Assembly (NCBI RefSeq): GCF_001637225.1
Contig: NZ_LVJI01000016.1
Location: forward strand, 1 to 64,000
DNA length: 64,000 nucleotides
Reading direction: 5' to 3'
DNA from: Paenibacillus antarcticus
Lineage (GTDB): Bacteria; Bacillota; Bacilli; Paenibacillales; Paenibacillaceae
Under the pieces are notes generated by a model that saw nothing but the letters and a program-made list of their open reading frames with translations, was not told the DNA's origin and did not search any database. The first letter of the stretch is position 1; each line of letters opens with the position of its first letter. Positions 26,745-37,146 of this stretch are shown here, piece after piece. The position numbers and the translations under genes were made by a program.

Positions 26745-29177
26745 ATGGAAACAACCCAGTTAAAAACAGAGCAAACATCTTTAGATATTACAGGCATGAC
26801 GTGTGCTGCTTGTGCTAATCGAATCGAAAAGGGTCTGAATAAATTGGATGGCGTAACAGAAGCAAATGTGAACTTTGCAATGGAACGCGCAACCGTAACA
26901 TACGATCCAAGTAAGATCAAGGTTACGCAAATGGAACAGAATGTTCAGAAGCTCGGTTACGGTGTGGCGAAAGAAGTCGTTGATTTAGATCTCGTAGGTA
27001 TGTTCTGTGCCGCTTGTGCGGTTAAGATTGAAAAAGTACTGAACAAAACGCCTGGTGTCACAAACGCCGTCGTTAACTTCGCGATGGAGACAGCCCGAGT
27101 GGAATACAACAAGTTGGATGTATCCATTACCGACATTCAACAGCGAGTAGAAAAGCTGGGTTACAAAGCGGTTACCAAGCAAGAAGATGGAGATCCTTCG
27201 GAACATCGAGAGAAAGCGATAAGTGCGCAAAAGCGTAAGTTGCTAATTTCTGCGATTCTTTCCCTGCCGTTACTATGGTCTATGGTCAGTCACTTTTCCT
27301 TCTTATCTTGGATCTGGATGCCAGATTTATTCATGAATCCTTGGTTCCAGCTAGCACTTGCGACACCTGTTCAATTCTACATCGGTAAGCAGTTCTACGT
27401 CGGGGCATATAAATCCCTTCGTAACAAAAGCGGTAATATGGATGTACTTATCTCGCTTGGAACGTCCGCGGCCTACTTCTATAGTCTCTACTTAACCATT
27501 GAATGGGCTTTGAATGGCGGAAGTATTCATCATGGTCCAGCGATGTACTACGAAACAAGTGCCGTGTTGATTACATTGGTCATTCTCGGCAAGTTGTTTG
27601 AGTCATTAGCCAAAGGTCGTACGTCTGAAGCGATCAAAACGCTGATGGGTCTGCAAGCGAAGACAGCGTTGGTCATCCGTGACGGGCAGGAAATAACGAT
27701 CCCAGTCGAAGAAGTGCTCGCAGGTGATGTGGTGGTTGTGAAACCGGGTGAGAAGATTCCGGTGGATGGTGAAGTGCTTGAAGGAACTTCAGCTGTAGAT
27801 GAGTCTATGCTGACGGGAGAGAGTATTCCTGTCGATAAGAAGGCAGGAGACAACGTTATTGGCGCTACGATTAATAAGAACGGTAGATTGAAAGTAAAAG
27901 CGACCAAGGTCGGTAAGGAAACGGCGCTTGCGCAGATTATTAAAGTCGTAGAAGAAGCACAAGGCTCGAAAGCTCCTATTCAACGTGTAGCTGATGTGAT
28001 TTCTGGTATATTCGTTCCAATCGTAGTAGGGATAGCCGTCTTGGCTTTCGTCGTGTGGTTCTTCTGGGTCACACCTGGGGAGTTCGCAAATGCATTGGAA
28101 AAAGCAATTGCTATTCTGGTTATTGCCTGCCCATGTGCGCTTGGACTTGCGACACCTACATCCATTATGGCGGGATCGGGTCGTGCAGCTGAACTTGGGG
28201 TATTATTTAAAGGTGGGGAACATCTGGAATCCACACATAAGATTGATACCATCATTCTAGATAAAACGGGTACCGTTACTAATGGTAAACCAGTACTTAC
28301 AGATGTCCTAGTTGAAAATAATATCGACGAAGGTACGTTCCTCCGCTTTGTTGGTGCTGCTGAGAAGGACTCAGAGCATCCACTAGCAGAAGCGATTGTA
28401 TCTGGAATTGTAGCCAAAGGCATCGAGATTCCTGCAACGGAACAATTCGAAGCCATTCCAGGGTTCGGAATTCGTGCAGTCGTTGAAGGCAAGGAAGTTC
28501 TAGCAGGGACGCGCAAGCTGATGGCTAGATTCAACGTTCAAGTGGAGCACGCTTTAGAGCGTATGACGCAGATGGAGTTGGATGGTAAGACAGCGATGCT
28601 GATCGCGGTTGACGGTCAGTATGCTGGATTGGTTGCAGTTGCCGATACGATCAAAGAAACGTCCAAAGAGGCAGTTACTCGCTTGAAACAAATGGGCATC
28701 GAGGTCATTATGATTACAGGTGACAACGAACGCACAGCCATGGCAATCGCTAAAGAAGTAGGAATTGAGCACGTTCGGGCCGAAGTACTTCCAGAAGGCA
28801 AAGCTGAAGAAGTGAAGAAGCTACAAGCGCAAGGTAAGAAAGTAGCAATGGTTGGGGATGGCATCAATGATGCACCAGCACTAGCTATGGCGGATATCGG
28901 AATGGCTATCGGAACGGGAACGGATGTCGCGATGGAAGCGGCGGATGTAACCTTGATGCGTGGCGATTTGAACAGCATCCCAGATGCGATATACATGAGC
29001 CGCAAGACGATGACTAATATCCGACAGAACTTGTTCTGGGCACTTGGTTATAATACGTTAGGTATTCCAATTGCGGCACTTGGGCTATTAGCACCTTGGG
29101 TTGCGGGAGCAGCTATGGCACTGAGTTCCGTGTCCGTTGTGTTGAATGCACTTCGTCTTCAGCGGATGAAGGTTTAG
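26745..29177 (+). CDS. copA: Cu(I)-exporting P1B-type ATPase CopA
   Basis: 810 residues from the ATG at 26745, preceded by GAGGTG. Two N-terminal heavy-metal domains carry GMTCAAC (Cys 20 and 23) and GMFCAAC (Cys 88 and 91). The membrane CPC ion site is in [13 protein letters not shown] (about 462-464), the phosphorylated Asp in DKTGTVTNG (about 506), the HP motif in SEHPLAEA, and the hinge in [10 protein letters not shown] (about 704). YNTLGIP and MALSSVSV in the last helices are the P1B-1 Cu(I) signature. It exports cytosolic copper, receiving it from CopZ. Confidence 0.97.
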   Translation: METTQLKTEQTSLDITGMTCAACANRIEKGLNKLDGVTEANVNFAMERATVTYDPSKIKVTQMEQNVQKLGYGVAKEVVDLDLVGMFCAACAVKIEKVLNKTPGVTNAVVNFAMETARVEYNKLDVSITDIQQRVEKLGYKAVTKQEDGDPSEHREKAISAQKRKLLISAILSLPLLWSMVSHFSFLSWIWMPDLFMNPWFQLALATPVQFYIGKQFYVGAYKSLRNKSGNMDVLISLGTSAAYFYSLYLTIEWALNGGSIHHGPAMYYETSAVLITLVILGKLFESLAKGRTSEAIKTLMGLQAKTALVIRDGQEITIPVEEVLAGDVVVVKPGEKIPVDGEVLEGTSAVDESMLTGESIPVDKKAGDNVIGATINKNGRLKVKATKVGKETALAQIIKVVEEAQGSKAPIQRVADVISGIFVPIVVGIAVLAFVVWFFWVTPGEFANALEKAIAILVIACPCALGLATPTSIMAGSGRAAELGVLFKGGEHLESTHKIDTIILDKTGTVTNGKPVLTDVLVENNIDEGTFLRFVGAAEKDSEHPLAEAIVSGIVAKGIEIPATEQFEAIPGFGIRAVVEGKEVLAGTRKLMARFNVQVEHALERMTQMELDGKTAMLIAVDGQYAGLVAVADTIKETSKEAVTRLKQMGIEVIMITGDNERTAMAIAKEVGIEHVRAEVLPEGKAEEVKKLQAQGKKVAMVGDGINDAPALAMADIGMAIGTGTDVAMEAADVTLMRGDLNSIPDAIYMSRKTMTNIRQNLFWALGYNTLGIPIAALGLLAPWVAGAAMALSSVSVVLNALRLQRMKV

Positions 29178-29255
29178 GTAATAGACCATCAGAAGCTAAT
29201 GAAATAACAATACAATTATATTAAAAATGAGAGTTCAAAAAGGAGAATGATTATT

Positions 29256-29456
29256 ATGACAAACGTAACATTAAAAGTAGAAGGTATGTCTTGTGGACAC
29301 TGTGTCAATTCCGTTGAAAGTGCTATGAAAACACTAGGTGCTACCGGAAAAGTAGATTTGAAAGACAAGTCTGTAGCTGTTTCCTATGACGAGAAGAAGT
29401 TGACACTAGAAGCTATAAAAGAAGCAATTGAAGAACAAGGATACGATGTAGTCTAG
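29256..29456 (+). CDS. copZ: Copper chaperone CopZ
   Basis: 66 residues from the ATG at 29256, which is 10 bases after AGGAG; an in-frame ATG at 29247 is too close to it. HMA fold with MSCGHC as the Cu(I) site (GMSCGHCVNSVE). It hands Cu(I) to CopA. Fourteen bases before the next gene. Confidence 0.94.
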   Translation: MTNVTLKVEGMSCGHCVNSVESAMKTLGATGKVDLKDKSVAVSYDEKKLTLEAIKEAIEEQGYDVV

Positions 29457-29469
29457 AAGGAAGTTAGAT

Positions 29470-30117
29470 GTGTTAGATGGGAGAGTGAGTCCATTGGGCT
29501 TGAAAAAATTTGCCGTAACACCTGGATTTGAGGTGGGAGGTACCCTATTTAAACCTGAGCAACTGGCCATTCTAGGAGCAGTAGTTGGTGAGGATGCCAA
29601 CATTGAAATGACGACGTTCAAGCAACTATACGTGGAGATGCAAGAAGAGCGTATAACCGAAGTGCAAGATGCACTCAGAGAAGTTGGCCTTCAGATTCAT
29701 CCCGCGGGATTCTTCACTAAGAGCTTAATCGCTTGTAATTTCTGTAAGGGTGCCGAGGATGCCGGACTAGAAATAGCTAAAGTCTTAGACGAAGCTATTG
29801 CAGGTCATGAGGTACCCCATCCTTTAAAGATTGGATATGCAGGATGCGCACTTGGGACAAGTGAGCCCTTGATTAAGGATATTGCAGTCGTTAAAATGCG
29901 GGATACCTTCGATATCTATGTAGGTGGGGAATCCAAAGGCTTGAAGGCTAAATTAGCACAGAGACTCCTGTCTGGCATTACGGAAGAACAGCTTGTACCG
30001 ATCGTCACGCAATTAATTGCACAATTTCAAGAATTGGGGAAAAAGAAAGAGAAGTATAGCAGATTTATTGATCGAATGACGATGGAGACACTGCGGGAAG
30101 GCTTTAGCGTTGCATAA
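29470..30117 (+). CDS. Nitrite/sulfite-reductase-like half protein in the copper operon
   Basis: 215 residues from a GTG with AAGGAAG six bases upstream. The N-terminus (LKKFAVTPGFEVGGTLFKPEQLAILG) and the Cys pattern ACNFCKGAEDAG ... GYAGCALGTSEP correspond to the ferredoxin-like half-domain and siroheme/4Fe-4S region of nitrite/sulfite reductases. The length is less than half of a full NirB or CysI, and the second Cys pair is reduced to one Cys. It is the last gene after copA and copZ, without a gap, so it should be copper-induced. The activity is unknown. Confidence 0.75.
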   Translation: MLDGRVSPLGLKKFAVTPGFEVGGTLFKPEQLAILGAVVGEDANIEMTTFKQLYVEMQEERITEVQDALREVGLQIHPAGFFTKSLIACNFCKGAEDAGLEIAKVLDEAIAGHEVPHPLKIGYAGCALGTSEPLIKDIAVVKMRDTFDIYVGGESKGLKAKLAQRLLSGITEEQLVPIVTQLIAQFQELGKKKEKYSRFIDRMTMETLREGFSVA

Positions 30118-30164
30118 ATGCTCTTCAGTTAACCAATAGGATAATGCAATATATATAGATATTA

Positions 30165-30192
30165 GGCTGCCAGCATCATGGCAGTCTTTTTT
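30165..30192 (+). terminator. Intrinsic terminator of the copA operon
   Basis: GGCTGCCA-GCATCA-TGGCAGTC followed by TTTTTT. Confidence 0.9.
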
Positions 30193-30272
30193 CTCATCTA
30201 AAGAGAGTTATATGCAACAAATAAGGGGATTGTTCGTCTATATTTATAATGGTAATAACTGGAGGTGTTGGA

Positions 30273-30788
30273 GTGGGGCGCTTATGTTCATTGTTATTTG
30301 TACTATTATTAATAATTACAGGTTGTAGTAAGGACGTAAAGATAAATACAAATACAATGCCGCAATCATTACCCGCAGATTTCGATTTCATGGTTAGTTT
30401 TGGTTATGGAGAAGTGACTAAGAATGAAATTAATACCTATCAAGATACGGTTGTGAAAGATTTGGTAATAAACGGCACTGCAACGGCGAACATGACTTTT
30501 ACTGTGGATGAGATGCGAATCATTTATGAGAAGATGAGAGAGATAAACATCATGGGTACGAAAGACTTAGTCCCAACTAACCAGAATTGCGGTAAAAAAC
30601 CATTTAGTAAAGACCGTTGGAAAATTAGTGTGAATGGAGTAACTAAAGAACTTACTTGGTCAGAAGAATATTGTGACGTTACAAGCGATGCGCAAGAACT
30701 ATTGGAATTGCGAACATTCATTCAAGATATAGTGGCGGATAAAGACGCTTATAAAGAATTACCCCAAGCAGAGGGTGGTTATGATTGA
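30273..30788 (+). CDS. Lipoprotein, unknown function
   Basis: 171 residues from the GTG at 30273, five bases after GGAGGTG. The signal peptide ends in LLIITGC. The mature part is about 150 residues with one Cys pair that could form a disulfide (QNCGKK and EEYCDV). Not recognised. Monocistronic by spacing. Confidence 0.7.
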   Translation: MGRLCSLLFVLLLIITGCSKDVKINTNTMPQSLPADFDFMVSFGYGEVTKNEINTYQDTVVKDLVINGTATANMTFTVDEMRIIYEKMREINIMGTKDLVPTNQNCGKKPFSKDRWKISVNGVTKELTWSEEYCDVTSDAQELLELRTFIQDIVADKDAYKELPQAEGGYD

Positions 30789-30840
30789 TAGACCCATTCA
30801 TCAATAACATTACGATTTAAAAAAGAAATGAGTTGATCAC

Positions 30841-31734
30841 ATGAAGAGCAAGGTTGTTTTAGCTGGAGGTACGGGCTTTATTGGACAATACTTAGAGGAG
30901 AAGTTCAATAATCTTGGCTATGACGTGAAGATCATTTCAAGACAAGTAGGTCATATTTCTTGGAATAATAATACGGAGATCGTAGAAGCTATAAATCATT
31001 CGGAGCTACTCATTAATCTTGCAGGGAAGTCAGTAGACTGCCGTTACAATGCAAAGAATAAGCAAGAGATTATGAAATCAAGAACAGAGACAACCAACAT
31101 CCTTGGCAACGCCATATTAGCATGCGATAACCCACCAACACTATGGATCAATTCGAGTACAGCGACGATTTATAGACATGCTGAGGATCGGCCGATGACA
31201 GAGGACAATGGAGAGATTGGATCAGGGTTCTCCGTTGACGTAGCCAAAGCGTGGGAGAATGCACTCTTTTCTTTTGACTTACCTAGCACGAGAAAAGTTG
31301 CCTTAAGAATCGCTATTGTATTAGGTGAGAATGGTGGGGTTATGACGCCTTTCAAAAACCTCGTTCGATTTGGACTTGGAGGTCCTCAAGGGCCGGGTAC
31401 TCAACGATTCAGTTGGATTCATATCGAAGATGTATATCAAATTATGCTCTTTCTTAAAGACCACGAGGAATTAAGCGGCGTATTTAATTGTTCTGCTCCT
31501 AATCCAGTCACCAATCGGGAGTTAATGAGTCATTTGCGACAGGTGATGAATGTGAAAGTAGGATTACCATCTCCTAAATGGCTGCTTGAATTGGGTTCAG
31601 TCATCATTAAGACAGAAACGGAATTGATTCTGAAGAGTCGATGGGTTATACCAGAGAGGTTGGAAAGGGAAGGCTATAAATTTAGATTTAGTACATTGGA
31701 TACTGCGCTTCAACAGATATTAAAGAAATCATAA
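30841..31734 (+). CDS. SDR-type NAD(P)-dependent epimerase (TIGR01777 / DUF1731 family)
   Basis: 297 residues. Rossmann GGTGFIGQYL near residue 8 for NAD(P) binding; NSSTATIYRH in place of the classical YxxxK Ser strand; C-terminal DUF1731 with LPSPKWLLELGSVI and ILKSRWVIPERLEREGYKF. Homologues are called YfcH or SulA-like; the physiological substrate is unknown. Confidence 0.85.
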   Translation: MKSKVVLAGGTGFIGQYLEEKFNNLGYDVKIISRQVGHISWNNNTEIVEAINHSELLINLAGKSVDCRYNAKNKQEIMKSRTETTNILGNAILACDNPPTLWINSSTATIYRHAEDRPMTEDNGEIGSGFSVDVAKAWENALFSFDLPSTRKVALRIAIVLGENGGVMTPFKNLVRFGLGGPQGPGTQRFSWIHIEDVYQIMLFLKDHEELSGVFNCSAPNPVTNRELMSHLRQVMNVKVGLPSPKWLLELGSVIIKTETELILKSRWVIPERLEREGYKFRFSTLDTALQQILKKS

Positions 31735-31781
31735 TAACTACTACTTTTTGCAGTTCAGAAGAGTTAAATGTATGATCATAC

Positions 31782-31826
31782 AGGGGCAGGTCAAATTGAT
31801 TATAATTTGTCTGTCCCCTAATCTTT
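31782..31826 (+). terminator. Hairpin between the epimerase gene and the two-component system
   Basis: AGGGGCAGGTCAAATT ... AATTTGTCTGTCCCCT, nearly complete complementarity, then TAATCTTTTG. Good stem, broken T run; probably a terminator of the epimerase gene, 24 bases before the response-regulator start. Confidence 0.65.
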
Positions 31827-31842
31827 TGTTAAGGAGTATACC

Positions 31843-32490
31843 ATGAACATACTAATTGCAGATGACGATCCGGACATGCTTAGAATCTTAGTCGCTTATT
31901 TTAAAAAAGGAGGGTTTCAAATATTCACTGCCCACGACGGAGAAGAAGCCCTGGATATTGGTATGAACCACAAAATAGATTTGGCGATACTCGATTGGAT
32001 GATGCCCAAAGTGAGTGGTATCGAAGTATGCAAACAATTAAAGAAGCAGCAGTTCTCCAAAGTGTTGATGTTAACCGCAAAAGGCGAACAGGAAGATGAA
32101 TTGAAGGCGCTAGAGATAGGGGCTGACGATTACGTACGCAAACCTTTTGTACCTCGTATCTTGATTCTAAGAGCCAAGAAACTACTCCATATAGAGGAAG
32201 ATATCACGTTCGGGGGGTTGCGAGTAAATATGCCAGGCGGAAAGATCTATCGGGATGGATTGGATCTAGAAGTTACGAATAAGGAATTCCATTTGATGAA
32301 GTGCCTACTTGAACACAAAGGGCATATATTGAGCAGAAAAGTGTTACTGGATCAAGTATGGGGATTCGATTATATCGGAGAAGAAAGAACAGTGGATACC
32401 CATATTCGAAGACTTAGGGAGAAAGTGGGAGAAGGGTTAATTAAGACATACCGAGGCAGTGGATATAGTCTGGAAATTCCGCATGAGTAA
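31843..32490 (+). CDS. OmpR/PhoB-type response regulator
   Basis: 215 residues. Receiver domain with acidic pocket ADDDPD, phosphorylation Asp in LAILDWMMP (about 51), Thr in MLTAKG and Lys in VRKPF. The C-terminal winged helix has TNKEFHLMKCLLEHKG and VWGFDYIGEERTVDTHIRRLREK. It controls transcription with the kinase encoded next, which overlaps by eight bases. Confidence 0.93.
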   Translation: MNILIADDDPDMLRILVAYFKKGGFQIFTAHDGEEALDIGMNHKIDLAILDWMMPKVSGIEVCKQLKKQQFSKVLMLTAKGEQEDELKALEIGADDYVRKPFVPRILILRAKKLLHIEEDITFGGLRVNMPGGKIYRDGLDLEVTNKEFHLMKCLLEHKGHILSRKVLLDQVWGFDYIGEERTVDTHIRRLREKVGEGLIKTYRGSGYSLEIPHE

Positions 32491-33892
32491 GCTGAGTCGT
32501 AAGTTATTTTGGCGGATTGCATGCATGATGTGTTTGGTGTTTGCGGTCTCATTTTTAGTGAATACATTTTTTCTGCCAAAATATATTCTGTATCAGCAAA
32601 AGGTGAATTTAGCGCAACTGACTAACTTTATGAGCAACGAAACGGTAGAATCCCTCATCCAAACCGAGGGGGAGCTGGAACAGCAGTATAATGTAACGAT
32701 TGTAAGTACAGAATTTGTGACTAATCCGAATGTTTTGAATGATATTATTCGAACTGAATTGAATAGGAAAGGTATTACGCTTGCGAAATTTTGGGTCATG
32801 GAAGAGAGTATTCAAGATCTTGAACATGGGAAGACGGTATACAATTTGTATAGTCAGAAGAAGCTTAACACCAGCTTTCTTGTCACGATCTTTGCAAAGG
32901 ACAATACGGTCTTCGTCGTCGGGGACTCCATTGCACATACAGATCAGTCGATTCGAGCAGTTAATAAGTTCAATTTGTATATTGCCATAAGCACGATGTT
33001 CTTAACGCTTGGGTTAGCGTGGCTGATCGCCAGACAAATCATTCGTCCAATTAAAGAGTTGGCAAATAACGCCGAAGATATCTCCAATCTGAAGTTCCGT
33101 ACAACGAACATTAAGACAGGTGATGAGATTGAACTGTTGGCGGCAAGCATTAATCGGATGAGCAACAAACTGGAGGAAGCACATTTAGCTCTGGAAGAGA
33201 AGAATCAGAACTTACGGAACTTTATTTCCGATATTTCTCATGAGTTAAAAACACCGATTGCTCTAATAAAAGCTTATTCCTCAGGCATTAGAGACGAAAT
33301 GGACGACGGGACATTCCTAAGTGTTATTGATAAGAAAACCGATGAAATGTCCCAGTTAGTGGACAAGTTATTGCACTTAGCCAAGCTTCAGAATGAGATT
33401 TATGAGGTGGAACATTTTGATTTCAAAGCGTTACTTGGTGATGTGCTAGATAATTTGGAAGTGGCAATACAGAAAGAGCAGAAGATCATTCAGGTAGATG
33501 ATAACCAACTTCATCATCCTATTGTTCGAGGAGATCAACAGAAGATCAGGATCGTTCTAGATAATTTCATAACCAATGCACTGAAATATGCCAGTGGGCC
33601 ACAGATAGATATATCACTAATGAACGAAAGAGAACGGTTGGTATTCACCATTCGAAATGGCATTCGAACGTTGGATGAACAGGATGTGAATCACATATGG
33701 CAGCCTTTCTTCGTACTAGATCACTCAAGGAATAAGCAGCTTAGTGGATCGGGGTTGGGACTGTCCATCGTGCAAGTTATCTTGGATAAACATGAGGCGC
33801 CTCATGGAATTCATACAGAGGACCAAGAGATTTCATTTTATTTCTCCTTGGCTGTGGGACAGAATAATGGAGAAACGGATATGCGTCCTTGA
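32483..33892 (+). CDS. Membrane sensor histidine kinase
   Basis: 469 residues from the ATG at 32483. Helix 1 at about 12-34, an extracellular sensor of about 130 residues, helix 2 at about 165-185, then HAMP, HisKA with phosphoacceptor ISHELKTPI (about 250), N box DNFITNALKYA and G box GSGLGLSIV. The stimulus cannot be told. Downstream GH5 and phosphoesterase genes could be targets, but a terminator separates them. Confidence 0.92.
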   Translation: MSKLSRKLFWRIACMMCLVFAVSFLVNTFFLPKYILYQQKVNLAQLTNFMSNETVESLIQTEGELEQQYNVTIVSTEFVTNPNVLNDIIRTELNRKGITLAKFWVMEESIQDLEHGKTVYNLYSQKKLNTSFLVTIFAKDNTVFVVGDSIAHTDQSIRAVNKFNLYIAISTMFLTLGLAWLIARQIIRPIKELANNAEDISNLKFRTTNIKTGDEIELLAASINRMSNKLEEAHLALEEKNQNLRNFISDISHELKTPIALIKAYSSGIRDEMDDGTFLSVIDKKTDEMSQLVDKLLHLAKLQNEIYEVEHFDFKALLGDVLDNLEVAIQKEQKIIQVDDNQLHHPIVRGDQQKIRIVLDNFITNALKYASGPQIDISLMNERERLVFTIRNGIRTLDEQDVNHIWQPFFVLDHSRNKQLSGSGLGLSIVQVILDKHEAPHGIHTEDQEISFYFSLAVGQNNGETDMRP

Positions 33893-33917
33893 GGGACGAG
33901 TATCCGTTTCTTTTTTG
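33871..33917 (+). terminator. Intrinsic terminator overlapping the kinase stop
   Basis: GAAACGGATA (33872-33881) and TATCCGTTTC (33901-33910), with inner CGTCC/GGACG pairing, then TTTTTT. The 5' arm encodes the last residues of the kinase. Confidence 0.92.
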
Positions 33918-33974
33918 TTTGTCATATTGGCGTAACATAGATAGAATATGCTTATTTTCGAGGTGATTCACACA

Positions 33975-35294
33975 ATGAAGCAGTTAAGAAAAAAAGATAG
34001 ATGGTCAATCATAAGAAATAGTGTACTTATATCGACCATTCTAGCACTTGTTGCAGGATGCAGTACCAACGCAGCTGTACCTTTAGAAGAGAAAGAACAG
34101 AATAGTAGCCAAATTGAGAAAGTAGATATCAATGCATGGAAGATGGATTATTGGAATGAACAGCGAAAAGGCTCTAATTTCATGAATTCCACATCGTTAC
34201 CAGACAATTACGCAGCAGCTAAGGAACAGGGAATCGAGTTTATTCGGCTAGCACCTGACAAGTGGGGCAAGGATCGAGATTTCTTGTTTAACGATAAATC
34301 AGATACCAAACCTAATGAAGAATTTCTGATGGGTAGCGCGGATAGCTATGAAGGCATCGTGGAAGAGGATTTCGCAAGACTCTTAGCAGATTTAGATGCA
34401 GCTGAAGCCAAAGGCATGAAGGTCATCTTAACCGTACTTAGCCTACCTGGAGATCGATGGAGGCAGTTTAACGGGCAGAAGAATGATGATCGCATATGGC
34501 AAGAGCGTGACTATCATAGTCAAGCAGCCCTTTTCTGGAGGGATCTTGCCACTCGATTGAAGAATCACCCTGCTATTATTGGCTACAATCTTATTAATGA
34601 GCCACACCCAGAGACAGCAACGGGCTTTAATGACTTCTGGACACAGGATTACACTGCTTGGTACAAGAAAGTAGAGAATACTTCAGCAGATTTAAATGTC
34701 CTCTATGATGCAATGATCACAGGGGTTAGGTCAGTTGATACGACGACACCGATTATTATTGATTCTGGACTCTATGCAACACCGTGGGCATTCAGTTATT
34801 TGAAACCGATTGATGATCCTAACGTGCTATACGCGTTCCATATGTATGAGCCGTATGAATTGACTAGCCAAAATAAGAATAAGGGATTCACTTACTCTTA
34901 TCCGGGAATGGTAAAAGTTGGAAATGACGAGAAAGAAATGAAGTTTGATAAGCAAGCTCTTAAACAATTCATGGAACCCGTTGTGAAGTGGGCAACCGAT
35001 AATAATATTCCTGCGAATCGGATTATAGCGTCAGAATTCGGAACGAATCGAATGGTCAAGGGGGCAGATCTATACATGAGTGATCTTATTTCTCTATTTG
35101 ATGAACAGGGTTGGCACTGGTCATTCTACGCATTTCGCGAAGATACTTGGGATGGGATGGATTACGAATTTGGGAGTGAAAAGTTAAGTTACAAATACTG
35201 GGATGCGAGAGATAAAGGGGAGACTTACATTCCAGCAACATCGGACAATCCGATTTGGAATGCGATAAAGAAAGGCCTTGGTCATAGATTGTGA
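33975..35294 (+). CDS. Glycoside hydrolase family 5 lipoprotein (cellulase/glucanase type)
   Basis: 439 residues from the ATG at 33975, with GAGGTGA nine bases upstream. The lipobox is LALVAGC. The catalytic domain has GYNLINEPH with the acid/base Glu (about 210) and IIASEFGTNR with the nucleophile Glu (about 354), the GH5 arrangement. It is anchored outside the membrane and likely trims beta-glucan or mannan oligosaccharides. Its stop overlaps the start of the next gene. Confidence 0.85.
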   Translation: MKQLRKKDRWSIIRNSVLISTILALVAGCSTNAAVPLEEKEQNSSQIEKVDINAWKMDYWNEQRKGSNFMNSTSLPDNYAAAKEQGIEFIRLAPDKWGKDRDFLFNDKSDTKPNEEFLMGSADSYEGIVEEDFARLLADLDAAEAKGMKVILTVLSLPGDRWRQFNGQKNDDRIWQERDYHSQAALFWRDLATRLKNHPAIIGYNLINEPHPETATGFNDFWTQDYTAWYKKVENTSADLNVLYDAMITGVRSVDTTTPIIIDSGLYATPWAFSYLKPIDDPNVLYAFHMYEPYELTSQNKNKGFTYSYPGMVKVGNDEKEMKFDKQALKQFMEPVVKWATDNNIPANRIIASEFGTNRMVKGADLYMSDLISLFDEQGWHWSFYAFREDTWDGMDYEFGSEKLSYKYWDARDKGETYIPATSDNPIWNAIKKGLGHRL

Positions 35295-36139
35295 GAATGA
35301 TCCTGATTGGATTATGCACGAACATCCTCTTTATCTTAGCAAACGGGTTCTATGCCACAGAGATTGAGCCGAAGGCGCTGTCCGTGACGCGAATCGAGAT
35401 TGAGAATAAATACGTTCAGAAGTCATTTGATGGCAAGACGATCATTCAATTCTCGGACACGCACTTAGGTCCCGATTATTCAGTTGATCAGCTTCAATCG
35501 TTAGTTGATCGGATGAATATTCTTAAACCCGATATGGTGGTATTTACAGGTGATCTATTCGATAATTACGCAGAGTACGGTTCTGAGAATAGAAAGTTAG
35601 CCCAAAAGGTGTTAGCGAAGATAGAAGCTCCCCTTGGTAAATATGCTGTATATGGTAATCACGATAGAGGAGGGGGAGGGAGCCGAGTATACAAGGAGTA
35701 CATGGAGGAAGCTGGGTTTATGGTACTCGTGAATGAGGTTCACACCATTACATCTGCTAACGGTGAAAGGCTGACCATAACTGGGCTTGACGATTTCTTG
35801 TTGGGCAGACCGATGATTGAAAGTACGCTTCAATCTCTCCGTCCTCAGGATTTCAATCTACTGCTCGTGCATCAACCTGATGTTTCTGACCGATTCACCG
35901 ATTATCCGGTTGACCTACAGCTCTCCGGACATAGTCATGGCGGGCAAGTTCGTATCCCGTTCTTGAAACCACTGATTACAACGTCATTAGGTAATAAATA
36001 TATTGAAGGATTGTATTCACTTGAAGGCAAGATCAGACCTCTGACGCTGTATGTGAATCGAGGAATCGGGACAACCCGATTGCCTATACGCTTATTCGAA
36101 AAACCTGAGTTGACCGTTATTCGATTGAAGAATCAATAG
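35291..36139 (+). CDS. Membrane-anchored metallophosphoesterase (YkuE/YaeI-type)
   Basis: 282 residues from a GTG that overlaps the GH5 stop; an ATG six bases later is also possible. An N-terminal hydrophobic anchor precedes calcineurin-like motifs FSDTHLG, TGDLFDN, YGNHDRG, LLVHQPD and SGHSHGGQ, giving a complete two-metal site. Homologues act on lipid or wall phosphoesters. Co-transcription with the GH5 gene suggests a cell-surface role. Confidence 0.88.
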   Translation: MRMILIGLCTNILFILANGFYATEIEPKALSVTRIEIENKYVQKSFDGKTIIQFSDTHLGPDYSVDQLQSLVDRMNILKPDMVVFTGDLFDNYAEYGSENRKLAQKVLAKIEAPLGKYAVYGNHDRGGGGSRVYKEYMEEAGFMVLVNEVHTITSANGERLTITGLDDFLLGRPMIESTLQSLRPQDFNLLLVHQPDVSDRFTDYPVDLQLSGHSHGGQVRIPFLKPLITTSLGNKYIEGLYSLEGKIRPLTLYVNRGIGTTRLPIRLFEKPELTVIRLKNQ

Positions 36140-36152
36140 TAGATCCAGGGAG

Positions 36153-36195
36153 TCCCACGTTATGCGAAGCATGGCATAACGTGGGGTTTTCTTTT
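36153..36195 (+). terminator. Intrinsic terminator after the phosphoesterase gene
   Basis: CCCACGTTATGC (36153-36164) and GCATAACGTGGG (36173-36184), followed by GTTTTCTTTTT. Very stable. Confidence 0.93.
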
Positions 36196-36231
36196 TGAGC
36201 ATATAAAAAAGCATAAGTTGTGTCTACTTGA

Positions 36232-37119
36232 TTAGAACAAATAGTTGCTGAATTGATTAATCAATTCAGAGCGATGGCGTTCTTTATTCGTCACGGCATA
36301 AACATAGCGGTCTATCAGGTTACCGGGGATGGGGCGCATTTGGAGCAGTCCGCGCTGAACCTCGCTATGGACGGCCATTCGGGATACGAAGGATACATGC
36401 GTTCCAAGTATAACCGCTTGTTTAATAGCTTCAAGGGAATCTAGCTCCAAATAAGAAGGTAGACGCTGTGCGTGGTTTTCTAGCCATGTATCTGTCATTC
36501 TTCGGGTGCTGGATTCTTTGCCATGAAGAACAAAGGATGCAGAGGTAATCAGTTCAGGTGTTACATTTTCTAGGAAGGCTATGGAATGAGTTGGAGCATA
36601 AATGAGCACCAATTCGTCTTTACATATTGCTTGAGCAAGCAATGCAGGAGCTGCGAATGGTTCGGTTGAGATAATGCCGATATCGATTTCATGACGTTCT
36701 AGCATATCATTTACGACGGGAGCGGTTTTGACAAATAGGGACATCTGGATTCCCGGATATTCCTTACCAAATCGATGTAACACAGCGGGAAGTACATAAG
36801 TAGCAGGAACATAACTAGCTCCGATACGGATACTCCCCCTACGGAGCGTGTCGAACTCCAAGACGACACGCTCCGCTTCGGCAGCGAGCGCATTGATTTT
36901 GACGGCATAATGGAGCAGGGCATAGCCCGCATCTGTCAGAATGATTCTACCCATTCGCGCTTCGAACAGTTTGACTCCGTAGTCGCGTTCCATGTTTTTC
37001 ATATGAAAGGTGACGGTTGGTTGTTTTAATTCAAGGATGTCTGCGACAGATGTGATTTTCTTATGCTTTTCGAGCAACTCCACAATGCGTAATTTTAATA
37101 GATTCAGGTTCATCATCAT
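36232..37119 (-). CDS. LysR-family transcriptional regulator
   Basis: 295 residues. N-terminal winged helix-turn-helix (KKITSVADILELKQPTVTFHMKNME, with the recognition helix at about 29-48), then the periplasmic-binding-type effector domain from about residue 90. Three ATG codons lie in tandem; the third (37113) is eight bases from GTGAG. It is divergent from the ABC importer genes, with a TATAGAT-TCT-ATCTATA palindrome between them, so it probably controls them. Confidence 0.9.
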   Translation of the reverse strand: MMMNLNLLKLRIVELLEKHKKITSVADILELKQPTVTFHMKNMERDYGVKLFEARMGRIILTDAGYALLHYAVKINALAAEAERVVLEFDTLRRGSIRIGASYVPATYVLPAVLHRFGKEYPGIQMSLFVKTAPVVNDMLERHEIDIGIISTEPFAAPALLAQAICKDELVLIYAPTHSIAFLENVTPELITSASFVLHGKESSTRRMTDTWLENHAQRLPSYLELDSLEAIKQAVILGTHVSFVSRMAVHSEVQRGLLQMRPIPGNLIDRYVYAVTNKERHRSELINQFSNYLF

Positions 37120-37146
37120 AGCTCACTTTCGATGTTGTGTCTTATC

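Noticed and set aside
26745-29177. Several long minus-strand frames inside copA.
   Set aside because: They are shadow frames of a clear Cu(I) ATPase gene with full family motifs.
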